Assembly (NCBI RefSeq): GCF_000425645.1
Contig: NZ_KE384430.1
Location: forward strand, 1-64,000
Origin: Gaetbulibacter saemankumensis DSM 17032
GTDB lineage: Bacteria > Bacteroidota > Bacteroidia > Flavobacteriales > Flavobacteriaceae
Direction of reading: 5' to 3'
Length of the DNA stretch: 64,000 nt
A program made the translations under genes and the position numbers. Every line of letters starts with the position of its first letter. The stretch's first letter is position 1. Below the pieces are notes generated by a model. The model ran no database searches, had not been told where the DNA came from, and worked only from the letters and a program-made list of their open reading frames with translations. Positions 1 to 9,649 of this stretch are shown one piece after another.

Positions 1-35
1 ACTAAAATCTGAATGATACTCCTCCCTAAAATCCT

Positions 36-198
36 GCGTTAGGGATGGAAATGGCATCCTTTTTATGGGATTCATCCATGCACCTATGATACATTATATA
101 ATAGACAACATTACAACCTGCATCACGCCCTCCCATTTTTAAACACCCATAAAAAGATAGAATGTACAGCCCGACCTTGACCTATGGCAAGGAAACGC
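36..198 (+). ncRNA. Candidate structured RNA, copy A
   Basis: This is a non-coding stretch with several long-range pairings. A closing stem GCGTT (36-40) pairs with AACGC (194-198). An 11-bp arm, CTTTTTATGGG (59-69), pairs exactly with CCCATAAAAAG (146-156). A short hairpin CCTTG/CAAGG lies at 175-192. Unpaired blocks GGCATCC (53-59) and CCGACC (171-176) recur in a second copy at 30873-30950 on the minus strand. Copy A carries about 76 extra bases inside the 11-bp arm. I believe this belongs to a recurrent intergenic RNA family of Flavobacteriia (Flavo-1 of Rfam is worth testing), but I cannot confirm the name. Function is unknown. Confidence 0.55.
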
Positions 199-208
199 TC
201 AAATGATT

Positions 209-2173
209 TTAAATAAAGAAATCCCAAACCACACCAAAGCGGATTGTAAAATCGCGGTAAGGATTACCTGGTGCCGAATAATAATTATACCCCGTAAAAG
301 CCGAATTAAAATGCTCCGCCATTAAATATATACGTGTTTGACGCACTTTGGCATTTAAAAAGAAATCGAACCTCGGGAAATTACCATATTCCTTATCGTT
401 TTGAACGTAAAATTCGGCAAGCACCGGATTATATCCATTCATATAATAATTGGTGAAATAATTAAAAGTTAATCCTGTTTGTAAAAATAACGCCTTTTTA
501 AAAACATAACTTGTAAACGAGAAGGTATTTCGCGTAGTAAACTCTGGCACATTTAACACCTGATTACCATCCTTGGTGTTTTGATATAATATAGTATTGT
601 TTAAAGCAAACTTCCCGAACTTAATCTCATTATCTAGCTTAGCCCTCAAGTAATTTATAGTTCCTGAGTTTTGAAATGGTCTTACCTGCCCCGAAGCTTC
701 ATCGGCCCTGAAATACACATAATCTGTAATTGTAGAGTAATCGACTTTTAAATCGGCTAGTTTTTTATATTTAAGCTGAAACGCTAATTGCTGTGTTTTA
801 ACATTATCAAAACTATTCTGCCAGTTATAATTAACATAATCACTTTGATACAGCAATGTATTATAATTAGGCACTTTCGAACTGTGGTTTAAACTGGCGT
901 TAGCATAAATATCATCATTCAACTTAAATGAAGCCATACCTTTAATATAATTCCCATCAAAATCACCTGCAATATTAAGTCCGGCATCTCCTAAAAGATC
1001 GAAACCTTTATACTTTTTATGATACTTCGCACCCGCTGAATATACATTACCTTTTAAACGATTGGTTATTAACTGACCATTTAGAAGCACCAACTTATTA
1101 TATCCATAGTTATAATTATCATTACTTATATTAAATTGTAAATCACCAACTATATTATTACTGTAATTTAATTGAAGTTGATTGTAAAAATGCTCCAATG
1201 TTGCACGATCTTTTAAATTTGAATTCTTAAAGGCATCGCCAAAATAATCTTGCGATGATCTTTGTGAATATTCAAAATACTTATCTTCAAAAGATATAAC
1301 ATGCCCCAGACTTAAATTGTTATGAGATAAGGAATCATTTGCATCGATAATTTTGTATTCGTGCTCCAAATGAAAACGTTTTCCTTTTAGAATACTTTCA
1401 GCATCTTCAAATTGCACTTCAAGTATTGATCGATCCAGATATTCTTCTGCGCCGCTCTCAAAATACTCAACACTCTCATCTCGCAACCCGCCATTTTCCT
1501 GATTCATTAGATCCTGCATAACAATATGGGCTCGGGCCAAATACCTCCTGTTTTTAGTTTGATAATTGGTGGTAAATCTAAAATTCCCAGTACTCGTTAA
1601 AATATGCTGGTATTTACCCAAAGACCTTAATCCTTTATATGCAATAGAGTAATTTACTTGTGGTGATGTGTTTATCGTAAAAAACGAATCAGCCAATTGG
1701 CCTTGCTCAAAAGCTGTTTTAAAAAACAACTCGGTAAATGGTGTTGGTACTCGGAAGTACTTCATATCTTCTACTTCCATATAATTAAAATGACGTGCTC
1801 TTGCCCCAAACAACGGCATAAGCTTCGTATTTTGAAAATTATAGGTTAAACTATTGTAAGTCTGCCCTAAATTAGAAAACGGCATTAACCCAAAATCATC
1901 TCTTCTTAAATAATTAAATTTATATTCTTTCTTAATCGTGAGGGCAGTATCGACAAAGGTTGTATCTTTTTCGTATGAAATGATTAAATAATCTTCAGCC
2001 TTTGTCTGATTTATAGAATCGTTCTTTTTACTCTTTTTGGAAGTATCTTCTATGCGCCTCATTTCACCTTGAGCAAATACACTCCCTAATTGAAAAAAGG
2101 TCGCAACTACCAATATAAGTTTGAAGAATAACATTTGCTTATTGGCTGTAGATTTATAAAAGTCGATTTGCAT
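209..2173 (-). CDS. Putative outer-membrane porin (Bacteroidetes putative-porin family)
   Basis: This 654-residue protein starts with a signal peptide ending near residue 35 (VFAQ-GE). A polar, Lys/Asp-rich N-terminal part follows, and the rest alternates aromatic and polar residues as in a large beta-barrel, ending in an aromatic/hydrophobic tail (VVWDFFI) typical of outer-membrane barrels. It resembles the Bacteroidetes putative-porin family (the DDFGLMPFSN-type segment near residue 95). It should form a pore or channel in the outer membrane; the substrate cannot be read. It is transcribed alone, divergently from rnhB, from a -7 box at 2235-2242. A small hairpin (2194-2213) lies in its 5' leader. 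Confidence 0.75.
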   Translation of the reverse strand: MQIDFYKSTANKQMLFFKLILVVATFFQLGSVFAQGEMRRIEDTSKKSKKNDSINQTKAEDYLIISYEKDTTFVDTALTIKKEYKFNYLRRDDFGLMPFSNLGQTYNSLTYNFQNTKLMPLFGARARHFNYMEVEDMKYFRVPTPFTELFFKTAFEQGQLADSFFTINTSPQVNYSIAYKGLRSLGKYQHILTSTGNFRFTTNYQTKNRRYLARAHIVMQDLMNQENGGLRDESVEYFESGAEEYLDRSILEVQFEDAESILKGKRFHLEHEYKIIDANDSLSHNNLSLGHVISFEDKYFEYSQRSSQDYFGDAFKNSNLKDRATLEHFYNQLQLNYSNNIVGDLQFNISNDNYNYGYNKLVLLNGQLITNRLKGNVYSAGAKYHKKYKGFDLLGDAGLNIAGDFDGNYIKGMASFKLNDDIYANASLNHSSKVPNYNTLLYQSDYVNYNWQNSFDNVKTQQLAFQLKYKKLADLKVDYSTITDYVYFRADEASGQVRPFQNSGTINYLRAKLDNEIKFGKFALNNTILYQNTKDGNQVLNVPEFTTRNTFSFTSYVFKKALFLQTGLTFNYFTNYYMNGYNPVLAEFYVQNDKEYGNFPRFDFFLNAKVRQTRIYLMAEHFNSAFTGYNYYSAPGNPYRDFTIRFGVVWDFFI

Positions 2174-2234
2174 ATTTGAGTTCTAAGTAAACCAGGTGTC
2201 TTAGCTCACACCTAAATAAATTTCATTACTGTGG

Positions 2235-2242
2235 CAAAAGTA
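2235..2242 (-). promoter_or_regulatory. -7 promoter box of the porin gene
   Basis: TACTTTTG read on the minus strand is a perfect match to the Bacteroidetes -7 consensus TAnnTTTG. It lies about 60 bases before the porin start codon. No convincing -33 TTG was found. Confidence 0.55.
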
Positions 2243-2280
2243 ATTATTTGAACGGAATGCATCATTAATTATTTTAAATA

Positions 2281-2312
2281 AACAAAGCCAATATAAACAT
2301 ATTGGCTTTGTT
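2281..2312. repeat. Perfect 14-bp inverted repeat in the porin/rnhB divergent region
   Basis: Two perfect 14-base arms (AACAAAGCCAATAT and its complement) flank an AAAC loop. No T-run follows on either strand, so it is not an ordinary intrinsic terminator. It sits between two divergent genes, upstream of both promoters. The rest of this 419-base gap is AT-rich with no further gene visible. Confidence 0.5.
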
Positions 2313-2587
2313 ACAAAGTTAGATTCGCCTTTAAAAATACAGACGAGTCATTAAAAATTTATTTGAGTTAGTCGCGTACAACAGTTAAAATTCTATCTCA
2401 AATAAACAAAATTAGATTTAATTAATCAAAAAAATATTACATAAAAAAACGTATTTTTTTATAACATACACAAAAAGAACATTCAACGATTATCATATAA
2501 CCAATTTAGACTTTAATTCTTTAAAAATTATATAATCGCTATTTTTAGGGCAATTTAAACTGCAAGGCTTACATACAAAATAGCTAC

Positions 2588-2595
2588 TATCTTTG
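2588..2595 (+). promoter_or_regulatory. -7 promoter box of rnhB
   Basis: TATCTTTG matches TAnnTTTG exactly and lies 33 bases before the ATG at 2629. Its terminal TTG could be mistaken for a start codon of a longer frame, which is why the later ATG was chosen for rnhB. Confidence 0.6.
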
Positions 2596-2628
2596 ATTAA
2601 AAATAGCCTTCAAAAAAATCGACGTTAC

Positions 2629-3228
2629 ATGTTATTAAAAAATCATTCAGCACTTAATTTAGAATGTGGCACAGACGAAGCAGGTCGCGGTTGTCTGGCT
2701 GGACCGGTTACCGCAGCAGCTGTTATTTTACCTGAATCGTTTAAAAACAACTTTTTAACAGACTCTAAACAACTGAGTGAAATAAAGCGTGATATATTAA
2801 AACCAATTATCGAGACTGAAGCCTTAACTTTTGGAGTCACACATATTTTTGAAGAAGAAATCGACTCCATAAATATTCTTAATGCTTCCATTCTAGCAAT
2901 GCATAAATCTATTATGCAACTAGAACCTCAACCCGAATTTATAATTGTTGACGGCAATAGATTTAAACCTTATGAAAACATTCCATTCGACACCATTGTA
3001 AAAGGCGATAGCAAATATTTAAGCATTGCAGCTGCTTCGGTTTTAGCAAAAACCTATCGGGATGCTTACATGAATAAAATTCATGAAGAATTCCCCATGT
3101 ACAATTGGAAAAAAAACAAAGGCTACCCTACCAAAGAACACCGTGAAGCGATAAGAAAATATGGCAGCACTAAATACCATCGCAAATCATTTAAACTTTT
3201 ACCCGAACAATTAAAATTAAATTTTTAA
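2629..3228 (+). CDS. rnhB: Ribonuclease HII
   Basis: RNase HII cleaves the RNA strand of RNA-DNA hybrids and removes misincorporated ribonucleotides from DNA. The protein has the family signature [13 protein letters not shown] near the N-terminus with the catalytic Asp-Glu pair, the DSKQLS block, the IVDGN Asp block and the [18 protein letters not shown] segment. With the ATG at 2629 it is 199 residues, the usual family length. An in-frame TTG at 2593 is rejected because it is part of a perfect -7 promoter box. The lipoprotein gene follows 37 bases downstream on the same strand and is likely cotranscribed. Confidence 0.93.
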   Translation: MLLKNHSALNLECGTDEAGRGCLAGPVTAAAVILPESFKNNFLTDSKQLSEIKRDILKPIIETEALTFGVTHIFEEEIDSINILNASILAMHKSIMQLEPQPEFIIVDGNRFKPYENIPFDTIVKGDSKYLSIAAASVLAKTYRDAYMNKIHEEFPMYNWKKNKGYPTKEHREAIRKYGSTKYHRKSFKLLPEQLKLNF

Positions 3229-3265
3229 AGCAAGTCGATTCAAAGGGCTTTTCATATGAGATAAA

Positions 3266-5734
3266 ATGAAAAAATATGTAGGTTTGTATAAACGAATTCA
3301 ATTTATGAGATTATTTTGTCTGTCCCTCCTATTTATTTTAGCCATCAGTTGTACAAACACCAGCCCAAATAGAATATATCTTGTCGATTACATTCCTGAA
3401 AACACCTCTGTTATTATAAAATCTTCCAACATTGAAGATTTAAAAAGCAGTATAAAAAACAGCGATTTTATTAAAACTTTCTCTAAAACGAACGCCTACA
3501 AAAATCTGGACAGTAGCTTACAAAATATTAAACTTTTAAAACCGAGTGGCGACCTGCTTATTTGTTTTAAAGAGCAAAAAAAACAACTGCAATATGCCAT
3601 AATTACAAAATACCATAAAGATTTATTTGTTTCAGATTCGACCACTAAATATGAGTCTGAAGTTTTTAAGTTCAACAAGCACAACATAACAAAAACCGCT
3701 ATTAACAATGTTAAACTATATCATACTGTTATAGACAGCGTATTTTTTGCTTCCTCTTCTAAAGAACTGGTAGAACATGTTTTTACTGCTTCAATGGCTA
3801 GTCCTGAATTGATAAAAATTTACAACACTACCGATAATGATAAAACCCTTTCTATTTTATTAAAAAACGAAAACCCTTTTATAAAAACAATTTTACAAAA
3901 TGACACATTAGGCCTTAAAAGCTTAACCAATTACCTGGCTTTAGATACTGAAATATCACAAAACAGCATTTATTTTAATGGTATTACCAAAGCTAATGAT
4001 TCGACTAGTAGCCTAATAAACATTTTCAAAAACACCATTCCTCAGGAAAATGAGATGCAACAGATTACACCATCCAATAGTGATGGATTTCTAAGCTTTA
4101 CTTTTAATAATTACAAAACTCTTCAAACAAACCTTAATGCATTCAATCATACAGATTCGTTAAACCTTAATAGTGAATTATTTAATAATATTTTTGAAGT
4201 TGGTGTTATTTACGAAGACAACAATCGCGCGGTAGTTTTAAACTCTATAGACTTGATAGGTACCGACGATGCTCTAATCTCAGAAAAAATGCTGATTGAA
4301 ACCTTCCGTGAAACGGACATTTTTAGTTTTAGCAAACCTAAGACTTTTAAGAAACACTTTTCTCCTCTAATCACATTCGGTAATGCAAATTCTTATTGTA
4401 TTCTTGATAACTATTTTGTGTTTTCTAATAGTATCTCTATGCTGAAAAACATTATTACCAATTATCAAAATAAAACCACATTACAAACGAAAACTTATTT
4501 CCAATCTATTAACGAGCAATTGAGTGCTGCTTCCTCTTTACTTTTTGTAGCAAAACCTAATATGCTCAATCAGATTATCCAAAACAATTTTAGCGAATCA
4601 CTTAATTTAGAATTCAATAATTATAATACTTCCGCCGTACAATTTATTTATGATAAACACTTTGCGCATGTTAATGGCATTATAGAAAAAGGCAAGGCTA
4701 GAACTGTTCGAAATGGCATTACCGAAGAACTAAATATAAAGCTAGATTCCGATATTATAAACAACCCTCAATTTGTTGTTAATCATATCACAAAAGAGAA
4801 AGAAATTGTAGTACAGGATATAAAGAACAATCTTTACATAATATCGAATAAAGGAAAAGTCCTTTGGAAAAAGCAGCTCTCTGGCCCAATATTAGGTCGT
4901 ATAGAACAAATCGACATGTATAAAAACGGACGACTTCAACTAGCCTTTGCGACACCTAAACACGTATATGTTTTAGACAGAAATGGTCGTGATGTAAAAC
5001 CGTTTCCAATGAGTTTTAATGATGAGATTACCCAACCATTGGCTGTTTTCGATTACGATAAAAAGAAAAACTATCGGCTTCTAGTTACTCAAGGAACTCA
5101 TGTATTAATGTACGATCGAAATGCTAAACCTGTAAAAGGTTTCAAATTTAAATCGGCTAAAACCCCTATCATTACAACACCTCAACATTTTAGAATTGGA
5201 AGCAAAGATTATATCTGCTTAAAAACTAAAGAACATTTATATATATTAAATCGAACAGGACATACCCGCGTAAAACCAAAAAGTTCTCATAGCTATTCTA
5301 ATCAACCTGTCTATTTATACAATAATAGTTTCACAACAACTACTGCAGATGGTAAGATAACCTCTATCGATACAAAAGGCAATATAGCTAACCAAAATCT
5401 AAACCTATCGGCTAACCATAATATTACTACTTCAAGCAAAACTTTAGTTGCTCAAAGTGAAAACAAATTATTTATAAAAAACAATACGATAGATATCGAC
5501 TACGGAAACTACACACGTCCTGGATTCTTCTATATTTATGATAAAATATATATTTCCATTACCGACTTACAATCGCACAAGGTTTATTTATACGATAGTA
5601 ATGCCAAATTACTACCTAATTTCCCGGTATATGGCAACTCAGAAATCATACTTGACAACGTAGATAATAACCGAAATTTAGAATTCGTTACAAAAGGTGA
5701 AAGTAATTCTATTTTACTATACCGCATTAATTAA
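3266..5734 (+). CDS. Lipoprotein with C-terminal propeller-like repeats, function unknown
   Basis: The N-terminus has a lipoprotein signal ending LAIS-C (Cys29, or Cys16 if translation starts at the in-frame ATG at 3305, which would give a more usual signal length). Residues about 35-480 have no domain I recognise. From about 500 onward short beta-rich repeats of the kind NLYIISNKGKVLWKK, HVYVLDRNGRD and HLYILNRTGHT recur, as in PQQ- or WD40-like propellers. It is probably anchored to the periplasmic or outer membrane. It follows rnhB closely and ends before a transcription terminator. It is Asn/Lys-rich and uses AT-rich codons like its neighbours. No function is assigned. Confidence 0.7.
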   Translation: MKKYVGLYKRIQFMRLFCLSLLFILAISCTNTSPNRIYLVDYIPENTSVIIKSSNIEDLKSSIKNSDFIKTFSKTNAYKNLDSSLQNIKLLKPSGDLLICFKEQKKQLQYAIITKYHKDLFVSDSTTKYESEVFKFNKHNITKTAINNVKLYHTVIDSVFFASSSKELVEHVFTASMASPELIKIYNTTDNDKTLSILLKNENPFIKTILQNDTLGLKSLTNYLALDTEISQNSIYFNGITKANDSTSSLINIFKNTIPQENEMQQITPSNSDGFLSFTFNNYKTLQTNLNAFNHTDSLNLNSELFNNIFEVGVIYEDNNRAVVLNSIDLIGTDDALISEKMLIETFRETDIFSFSKPKTFKKHFSPLITFGNANSYCILDNYFVFSNSISMLKNIITNYQNKTTLQTKTYFQSINEQLSAASSLLFVAKPNMLNQIIQNNFSESLNLEFNNYNTSAVQFIYDKHFAHVNGIIEKGKARTVRNGITEELNIKLDSDIINNPQFVVNHITKEKEIVVQDIKNNLYIISNKGKVLWKKQLSGPILGRIEQIDMYKNGRLQLAFATPKHVYVLDRNGRDVKPFPMSFNDEITQPLAVFDYDKKKNYRLLVTQGTHVLMYDRNAKPVKGFKFKSAKTPIITTPQHFRIGSKDYICLKTKEHLYILNRTGHTRVKPKSSHSYSNQPVYLYNNSFTTTTADGKITSIDTKGNIANQNLNLSANHNITTSSKTLVAQSENKLFIKNNTIDIDYGNYTRPGFFYIYDKIYISITDLQSHKVYLYDSNAKLLPNFPVYGNSEIILDNVDNNRNLEFVTKGESNSILLYRIN

Positions 5735-5745
5735 CAGATGTTTAT

Positions 5746-5765
5746 AACTTGTTGAAAAACAAGTT
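5746..5765 (+). repeat. 8-bp hairpin with GAAA loop after the lipoprotein gene
   Basis: AACTTGTT and its complement AACAAGTT flank a GAAA loop 12 bases after the stop codon at 5734. No T-run follows, so it may protect the mRNA 3' end rather than terminate transcription. Confidence 0.4.
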
Positions 5766-5934
5766 GTAGCATTTTAAAAACAGCCCAAATGAATACTTAT
5801 CTTTAGGCAAGCTATTATCAATCTCTAACAAGAAAACTATTACGATACCGAGCCATAAATATCAAGATGCTTCGGCTTTCTAATTATTATGTAATACCCT
5901 ATCTAAATAATAGAAGCTAAGTCCTCAAATCTTA

Positions 5935-5968
5935 GAACGTCAAAGTTATGCTTTGGCGTTCGCTTTTT
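5935..5968 (+). terminator. Intrinsic terminator
   Basis: An 11-bp stem (GAACGTCAAAG at 5935-5945 with CTTTGGCGTTC at 5951-5961, one T-G pair) around a 5-base loop is followed by GCTTTTT. It would end the rnhB-lipoprotein transcript. Confidence 0.75.
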
Positions 5969-6019
5969 AATGTAAATATCTCGTGAATTTAGTACTATTG
6001 CATATCTAAAAGCAATACT

Positions 6020-7069
6020 ATGATTTCCAGAAAAAATGCCTCTATTTCAAAGTTTATAATTCATAAAGTTGGTAATAAGTTTAACGACACTAAAAATGCT
6101 TTTTCAGAAAAGCTGGTTGATTTTGATGAAGCTAGTTATGATCTTATGCTCCCCTTTTTACTGAGACCTTTTGGAAGTGTTGTTCAAAGTTATCGATTTA
6201 ATCACCACTCAAACATTACTCTCAACGAAATTAATAGTTATAGCAACCAACTATTTAATGATGAAGACGAATTCATACAAATTTCCAAACATATTGTCAC
6301 TCATCTGTACGAGCAATCGACTTCTGCTAACATAAAAACAGGAGACGTACTAATTGTGATGTTCGAAGGCATTGAATTTAATGAAATAACCACCAATGCA
6401 CTGGGCATCTTTAAAATTGAAAATAAAGTAAACTTTTTTCAAACCTATTTAGAAAACAATAGTTATGATGTGGTTGTACAAAAAGGAATCAACTCGAAAA
6501 AAGTAGACAAAGGCTGCTTAATTCTAAACCAGAGCGATTCGGAAGGTAATATTATCTTTAGTGTAGATAATAATAACTACGATGCCATGTACTGGATTAA
6601 TCAATTTTTAAATATTAAGTATGCTGATGATGCCAATAACCATACTCAACAATACATGGAGTTATGCAAAGACTTCTCTAGTGAAATTCTAAAATCAACT
6701 TATGGTGCTCAGGAGCAAAATACGTTTTTAGCTCGTACGGTCGACTTTTTTAAGGAAAACGAATTTGTAAATGTAGAACGCTTTAAAGAAGAAATTTTTG
6801 AAGAAGAGAAACACCGAACGCTTTTTGATGATTACAAAAAAACCTTTCAAGACGAGCAAAACATCGTACTACGAAATCAATTTGATGTTGCAGAACGCGT
6901 TGTTACTAAAGAAAAGAAAAAATTTAAATCGGATATAAAATTAGATACCAATATTGAAATAAAGATAGACGTTGATGCCCCTGATGCCTCTGCTGAATAT
7001 ATGGAACGTGGTTACGATGAAGAAAGAAAAATGCATTATTACAAAGTATTTTTTAATGTTGAAAAATAA
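6020..7069 (+). CDS. Nucleoid-associated protein (NdpA/YejK family)
   Basis: The 349-residue product matches the 37-kDa nucleoid-associated protein family in its N-terminal ISKFIIHKVGNK start, the central GDVLIVMFEGIEF strand pair and the FFKENEFVNVERFKEE region near the C-terminus. E. coli YejK binds nucleoid DNA; the role in Bacteroidetes is not established. The gene stands alone between a terminator and ppk2. A box TACTATTG (5993-6000) one base off the -7 consensus precedes it by about 20 bases. The assignment is based on family-like segments read by eye. Confidence 0.75.
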   Translation: MISRKNASISKFIIHKVGNKFNDTKNAFSEKLVDFDEASYDLMLPFLLRPFGSVVQSYRFNHHSNITLNEINSYSNQLFNDEDEFIQISKHIVTHLYEQSTSANIKTGDVLIVMFEGIEFNEITTNALGIFKIENKVNFFQTYLENNSYDVVVQKGINSKKVDKGCLILNQSDSEGNIIFSVDNNNYDAMYWINQFLNIKYADDANNHTQQYMELCKDFSSEILKSTYGAQEQNTFLARTVDFFKENEFVNVERFKEEIFEEEKHRTLFDDYKKTFQDEQNIVLRNQFDVAERVVTKEKKKFKSDIKLDTNIEIKIDVDAPDASAEYMERGYDEERKMHYYKVFFNVEK

Positions 7070-7144
7070 ACTAACATTACTTTTCAACATAACACATTGT
7101 GATTCAAAACACATTCACTTCTATTTTTTTCTTAAATTGTCGCT

Positions 7145-7945
7145 ATGAAAGACTCTAGCGAACAAACATTAAAAAAGAAAAAATTTAATTACGACGAAGA
7201 ACTAGCCAAACTACATACCGAATTGGTTCATCTGCAGGAATGGGTTAAAAAACAAGGACTAAAAGTAGTAATCGTATTTGAAGGGCGCGATGCTTCTGGT
7301 AAAGGAGGCACCATTAAACGATTTACAGAACCTTTAAATCCGCGCGTATGCAAAGTCGTTGCCCTAGGGATTCCAACCGAAAAAGAAAAAACGCAGTGGT
7401 ACTTTCAACGTTATACACAATATTTACCAGCTGCCGGAGAGATTGTATTGTTCGACCGATCTTGGTACAACCGTGCCGGTGTGGAAAAAGTTATGGGTTT
7501 TTGTACTCAGAAAGAATACGAAGAATTTTTAAGGTCCTGCCCAGAATTCGAGCGTATGTTAGTACGTTCGGGTATCATATTATTAAAATATTGGTTCTCT
7601 GTAAGCGATGCAGAACAGGAAAGACGCTTTAAAAACCGAATTTCGAACCCGTTAAAACATTGGAAATTTAGTCCAATGGACTTAGAATCACGCTCAAGGT
7701 GGCTTGAATACTCTCAAGCAAAAGATACGATGTTTGCGCATACAGACACCAAGCAAGTGCCCTGGTATGTCGTTAATGCCGATAACAAGAAAAAAGCACG
7801 ATTAAACTGTATTAGTCATGTATTAAGTATGATTCCTTATGAAAAAATGAAAATTGAAGAAATCGAATTACCCGAATTACCCGATTATAAAGCCTATGTA
7901 CGTCCTCCAATGAATTACCAAACCTTTATTCCTGAAAAATATTAA
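7145..7945 (+). CDS. ppk2: Polyphosphate kinase 2 family protein
   Basis: PPK2 enzymes transfer phosphate between polyphosphate and nucleoside di- or monophosphates in the cytoplasm. The 266-residue protein shows Walker A (FEGRDASGKGGTIKRF, about residue 40), Walker B (IVLFDRSWYNRAGVE, about residue 100), the lid arginines in the AEQERRFKNRISNP segment, and the LKHWKFSPMDLESRSRW region typical of single-domain PPK2. The single-domain length suggests a class I or III enzyme making NTP or NDP, but direction and nucleotide preference cannot be read. The downstream transporter begins 17 bases after the stop and is probably cotranscribed. Confidence 0.92.
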   Translation: MKDSSEQTLKKKKFNYDEELAKLHTELVHLQEWVKKQGLKVVIVFEGRDASGKGGTIKRFTEPLNPRVCKVVALGIPTEKEKTQWYFQRYTQYLPAAGEIVLFDRSWYNRAGVEKVMGFCTQKEYEEFLRSCPEFERMLVRSGIILLKYWFSVSDAEQERRFKNRISNPLKHWKFSPMDLESRSRWLEYSQAKDTMFAHTDTKQVPWYVVNADNKKKARLNCISHVLSMIPYEKMKIEEIELPELPDYKAYVRPPMNYQTFIPEKY

Positions 7946-7962
7946 TCTTGAAGGGTTCACCC

Positions 7963-8925
7963 ATGAAAATTGACCGCTTCGTATTAGCTATAATAGCCAT
8001 AATAATTATAGCTTATTTTTTTCCAGAATGGGGAAATGAAAACAGCAAAATACCATTGGACCGCATAAGTAGTATTGGTATTTCTTTAATATTTTTCTTT
8101 TACGGACTAAAATTAAGTGGCTCTAAAATCAAAGATGGATTGAAAAACTGGAAGTTGCATTTATTAGTTCAGGCCTCCACTTTTATATTGTTTCCACTTA
8201 TTATAATCGCATGTAAACCACTCGCTCATTCCAACGAAGCCGAAACTTTTTGGCTATCGTTTTTGTTTCTTGCCGCTTTACCCTCTACCGTTTCTTCTTC
8301 GGTAGTCATGGTATCAATCGCTAAAGGTAATATCCCAGCAGCGATTTTTAACGCCAGTATTTCAGGTCTAATAGGCATTGTCCTAACACCTATTTGGATG
8401 GAGCTTTTTTTACCTAAGATTACGACATCCGATTTCGACCTAGGTGCTATTTATATCAAATTAATTATTGAAATTTTAATTCCTGTACTATTAGGGCTCT
8501 TATTACAGCGCTTCTGGGGAAAATACACAAGTATTTACAAAACGCAACTTACGATGTTCGATAAATCGATCATCTTATTAATTATTTATAAAAGTTTTGC
8601 TGAATCTTTTGAAAACAACATTTTTAGTGAAGTGAGTATTACAGATTTATTATTAATTTCAGCAATTCTTGTTGGTCTCTTTTATCTGGTATTTTACCTT
8701 ACCGGGTTTATTTCAAATCTTTTAGGTTTTAATACAGAAGATAAAATTACGGCTCAATTTTGTGGTACAAAAAAATCTCTAGTACACGGAACGGTATTTT
8801 CTAAAATATTATTTCCGACGAATTTCCCTATTGGCATGGTGCTTTTACCTCTCATGATATTTCATGCCATGCAAATTTTTATCATCAGTATTATTGCCAC
8901 CAAATTAGGGCAACGCCATAATTAA
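7963..8925 (+). CDS. Bile acid:sodium symporter-family membrane transporter
   Basis: About 320 residues with nine to ten hydrophobic helices, starting MKIDRFVLAIIAIIIIAYFF. The pattern RISSIGISLIFFFYGLKLS and the LAALPSTVSSSVVMVSIAKGN segment are typical of the SBF-like (YfeH) branch of the BASS superfamily of inner-membrane transporters. The substrate is unknown; bile acids are unlikely in this setting. An upstream in-frame TTG at 7948 is possible, but the ATG at 7963 gives the usual family N-terminus. It follows ppk2 and converges with lipB. Confidence 0.8.
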   Translation: MKIDRFVLAIIAIIIIAYFFPEWGNENSKIPLDRISSIGISLIFFFYGLKLSGSKIKDGLKNWKLHLLVQASTFILFPLIIIACKPLAHSNEAETFWLSFLFLAALPSTVSSSVVMVSIAKGNIPAAIFNASISGLIGIVLTPIWMELFLPKITTSDFDLGAIYIKLIIEILIPVLLGLLLQRFWGKYTSIYKTQLTMFDKSIILLIIYKSFAESFENNIFSEVSITDLLLISAILVGLFYLVFYLTGFISNLLGFNTEDKITAQFCGTKKSLVHGTVFSKILFPTNFPIGMVLLPLMIFHAMQIFIISIIATKLGQRHN

Positions 8926-8944
8926 TAAACAGATATTATTTATC

Positions 8945-9643
8945 TTAAATAAAAGTAGCTTCAAATAATTCCCTGAAGTGTTTTAGTAGTTTTTCTTTTA
9001 CTTCATCTATATTAACAGTATCCTGGTCAAGTTCAACATTTAAAGAAGTAACTGCTTTACCGCGAATTCCACATGGAATGATATTATCGAAATACCCTAA
9101 ATCGGCATTTACATTTAATGCGAAGCCGTGCATGGTAACCCAACGACTTGCCCGCACTCCCATGGCGCATATTTTTCTAGCAAAAGGAGTACCTACACCT
9201 AACCATACACCGGTTTCTCCCTCACTCCTTTCGGCTTTTAACCCGTATTCAGCTAATGTTAAAATAATGACTTCCTCCAAAAAACGCAGGTACTTATGAA
9301 TATCTGTAAAAAAATTATCTAAATCTAAAATCGGGTAACCCACTATTTGCCCTGGTCCGTGATAGGTAATATCACCTCCTCTGTTTATTTTATAAAACGT
9401 AGCCCCCTTATCTTTGAGTTGCCGCTCATCGAGTAGCATATTCGCAGCATCTCCACTCTTCCCCAACGTGTACACATGCGGATGTTCAACAAACAAAAAG
9501 TAATTGGGCGTCTCGATTCCGGCATCTTCACGTCGATTTTTTATTTTTGCATCTACAATACCTTTAAAAAGATCTTCCTGATAATCCCAGGTTTCTTTAT
9601 AGTCCTTACAGCCTAAATCCTTTAGTATAACATCCTTATTCAT
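8945..9643 (-). CDS. lipB: Lipoyl(octanoyl) transferase
   Basis: LipB moves an octanoyl group from acyl-carrier protein to lipoyl domains of dehydrogenase complexes, the first step of lipoate cofactor synthesis. Diagnostic segments are the RGGDITYHGPGQIVGYPILDL block, the KICAMGVRASRWVTMHGFALN block and the catalytic IPCGIRGKAVTSL (Cys and Lys). The start was set at the ATG at 9643, because the longer in-frame TTG at 9652 is part of the promoter box. Only six bases separate that box from the ATG, so the mRNA may be leaderless. lipA is not in the window. Confidence 0.93.
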   Translation of the reverse strand: MNKDVILKDLGCKDYKETWDYQEDLFKGIVDAKIKNRREDAGIETPNYFLFVEHPHVYTLGKSGDAANMLLDERQLKDKGATFYKINRGGDITYHGPGQIVGYPILDLDNFFTDIHKYLRFLEEVIILTLAEYGLKAERSEGETGVWLGVGTPFARKICAMGVRASRWVTMHGFALNVNADLGYFDNIIPCGIRGKAVTSLNVELDQDTVNIDEVKEKLLKHFRELFEATFI

Positions 9644-9649
9644 AGGGTG

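Noticed and set aside
2359-2373. 15-base match (TTATTTGAGTTAGTC) shared with 55433-55447
   Set aside because: In 64 kb of AT-rich DNA a few such matches are expected by chance, and nothing around them is similar.
2593-2628. In-frame TTG start extending rnhB by 12 residues
   Set aside because: The TTG is the end of a perfect TAnnTTTG promoter box, and the ATG at 2629 gives the usual protein length. The same applies to TTG starts at 9652 (lipB) and 9876 (Pmp3).
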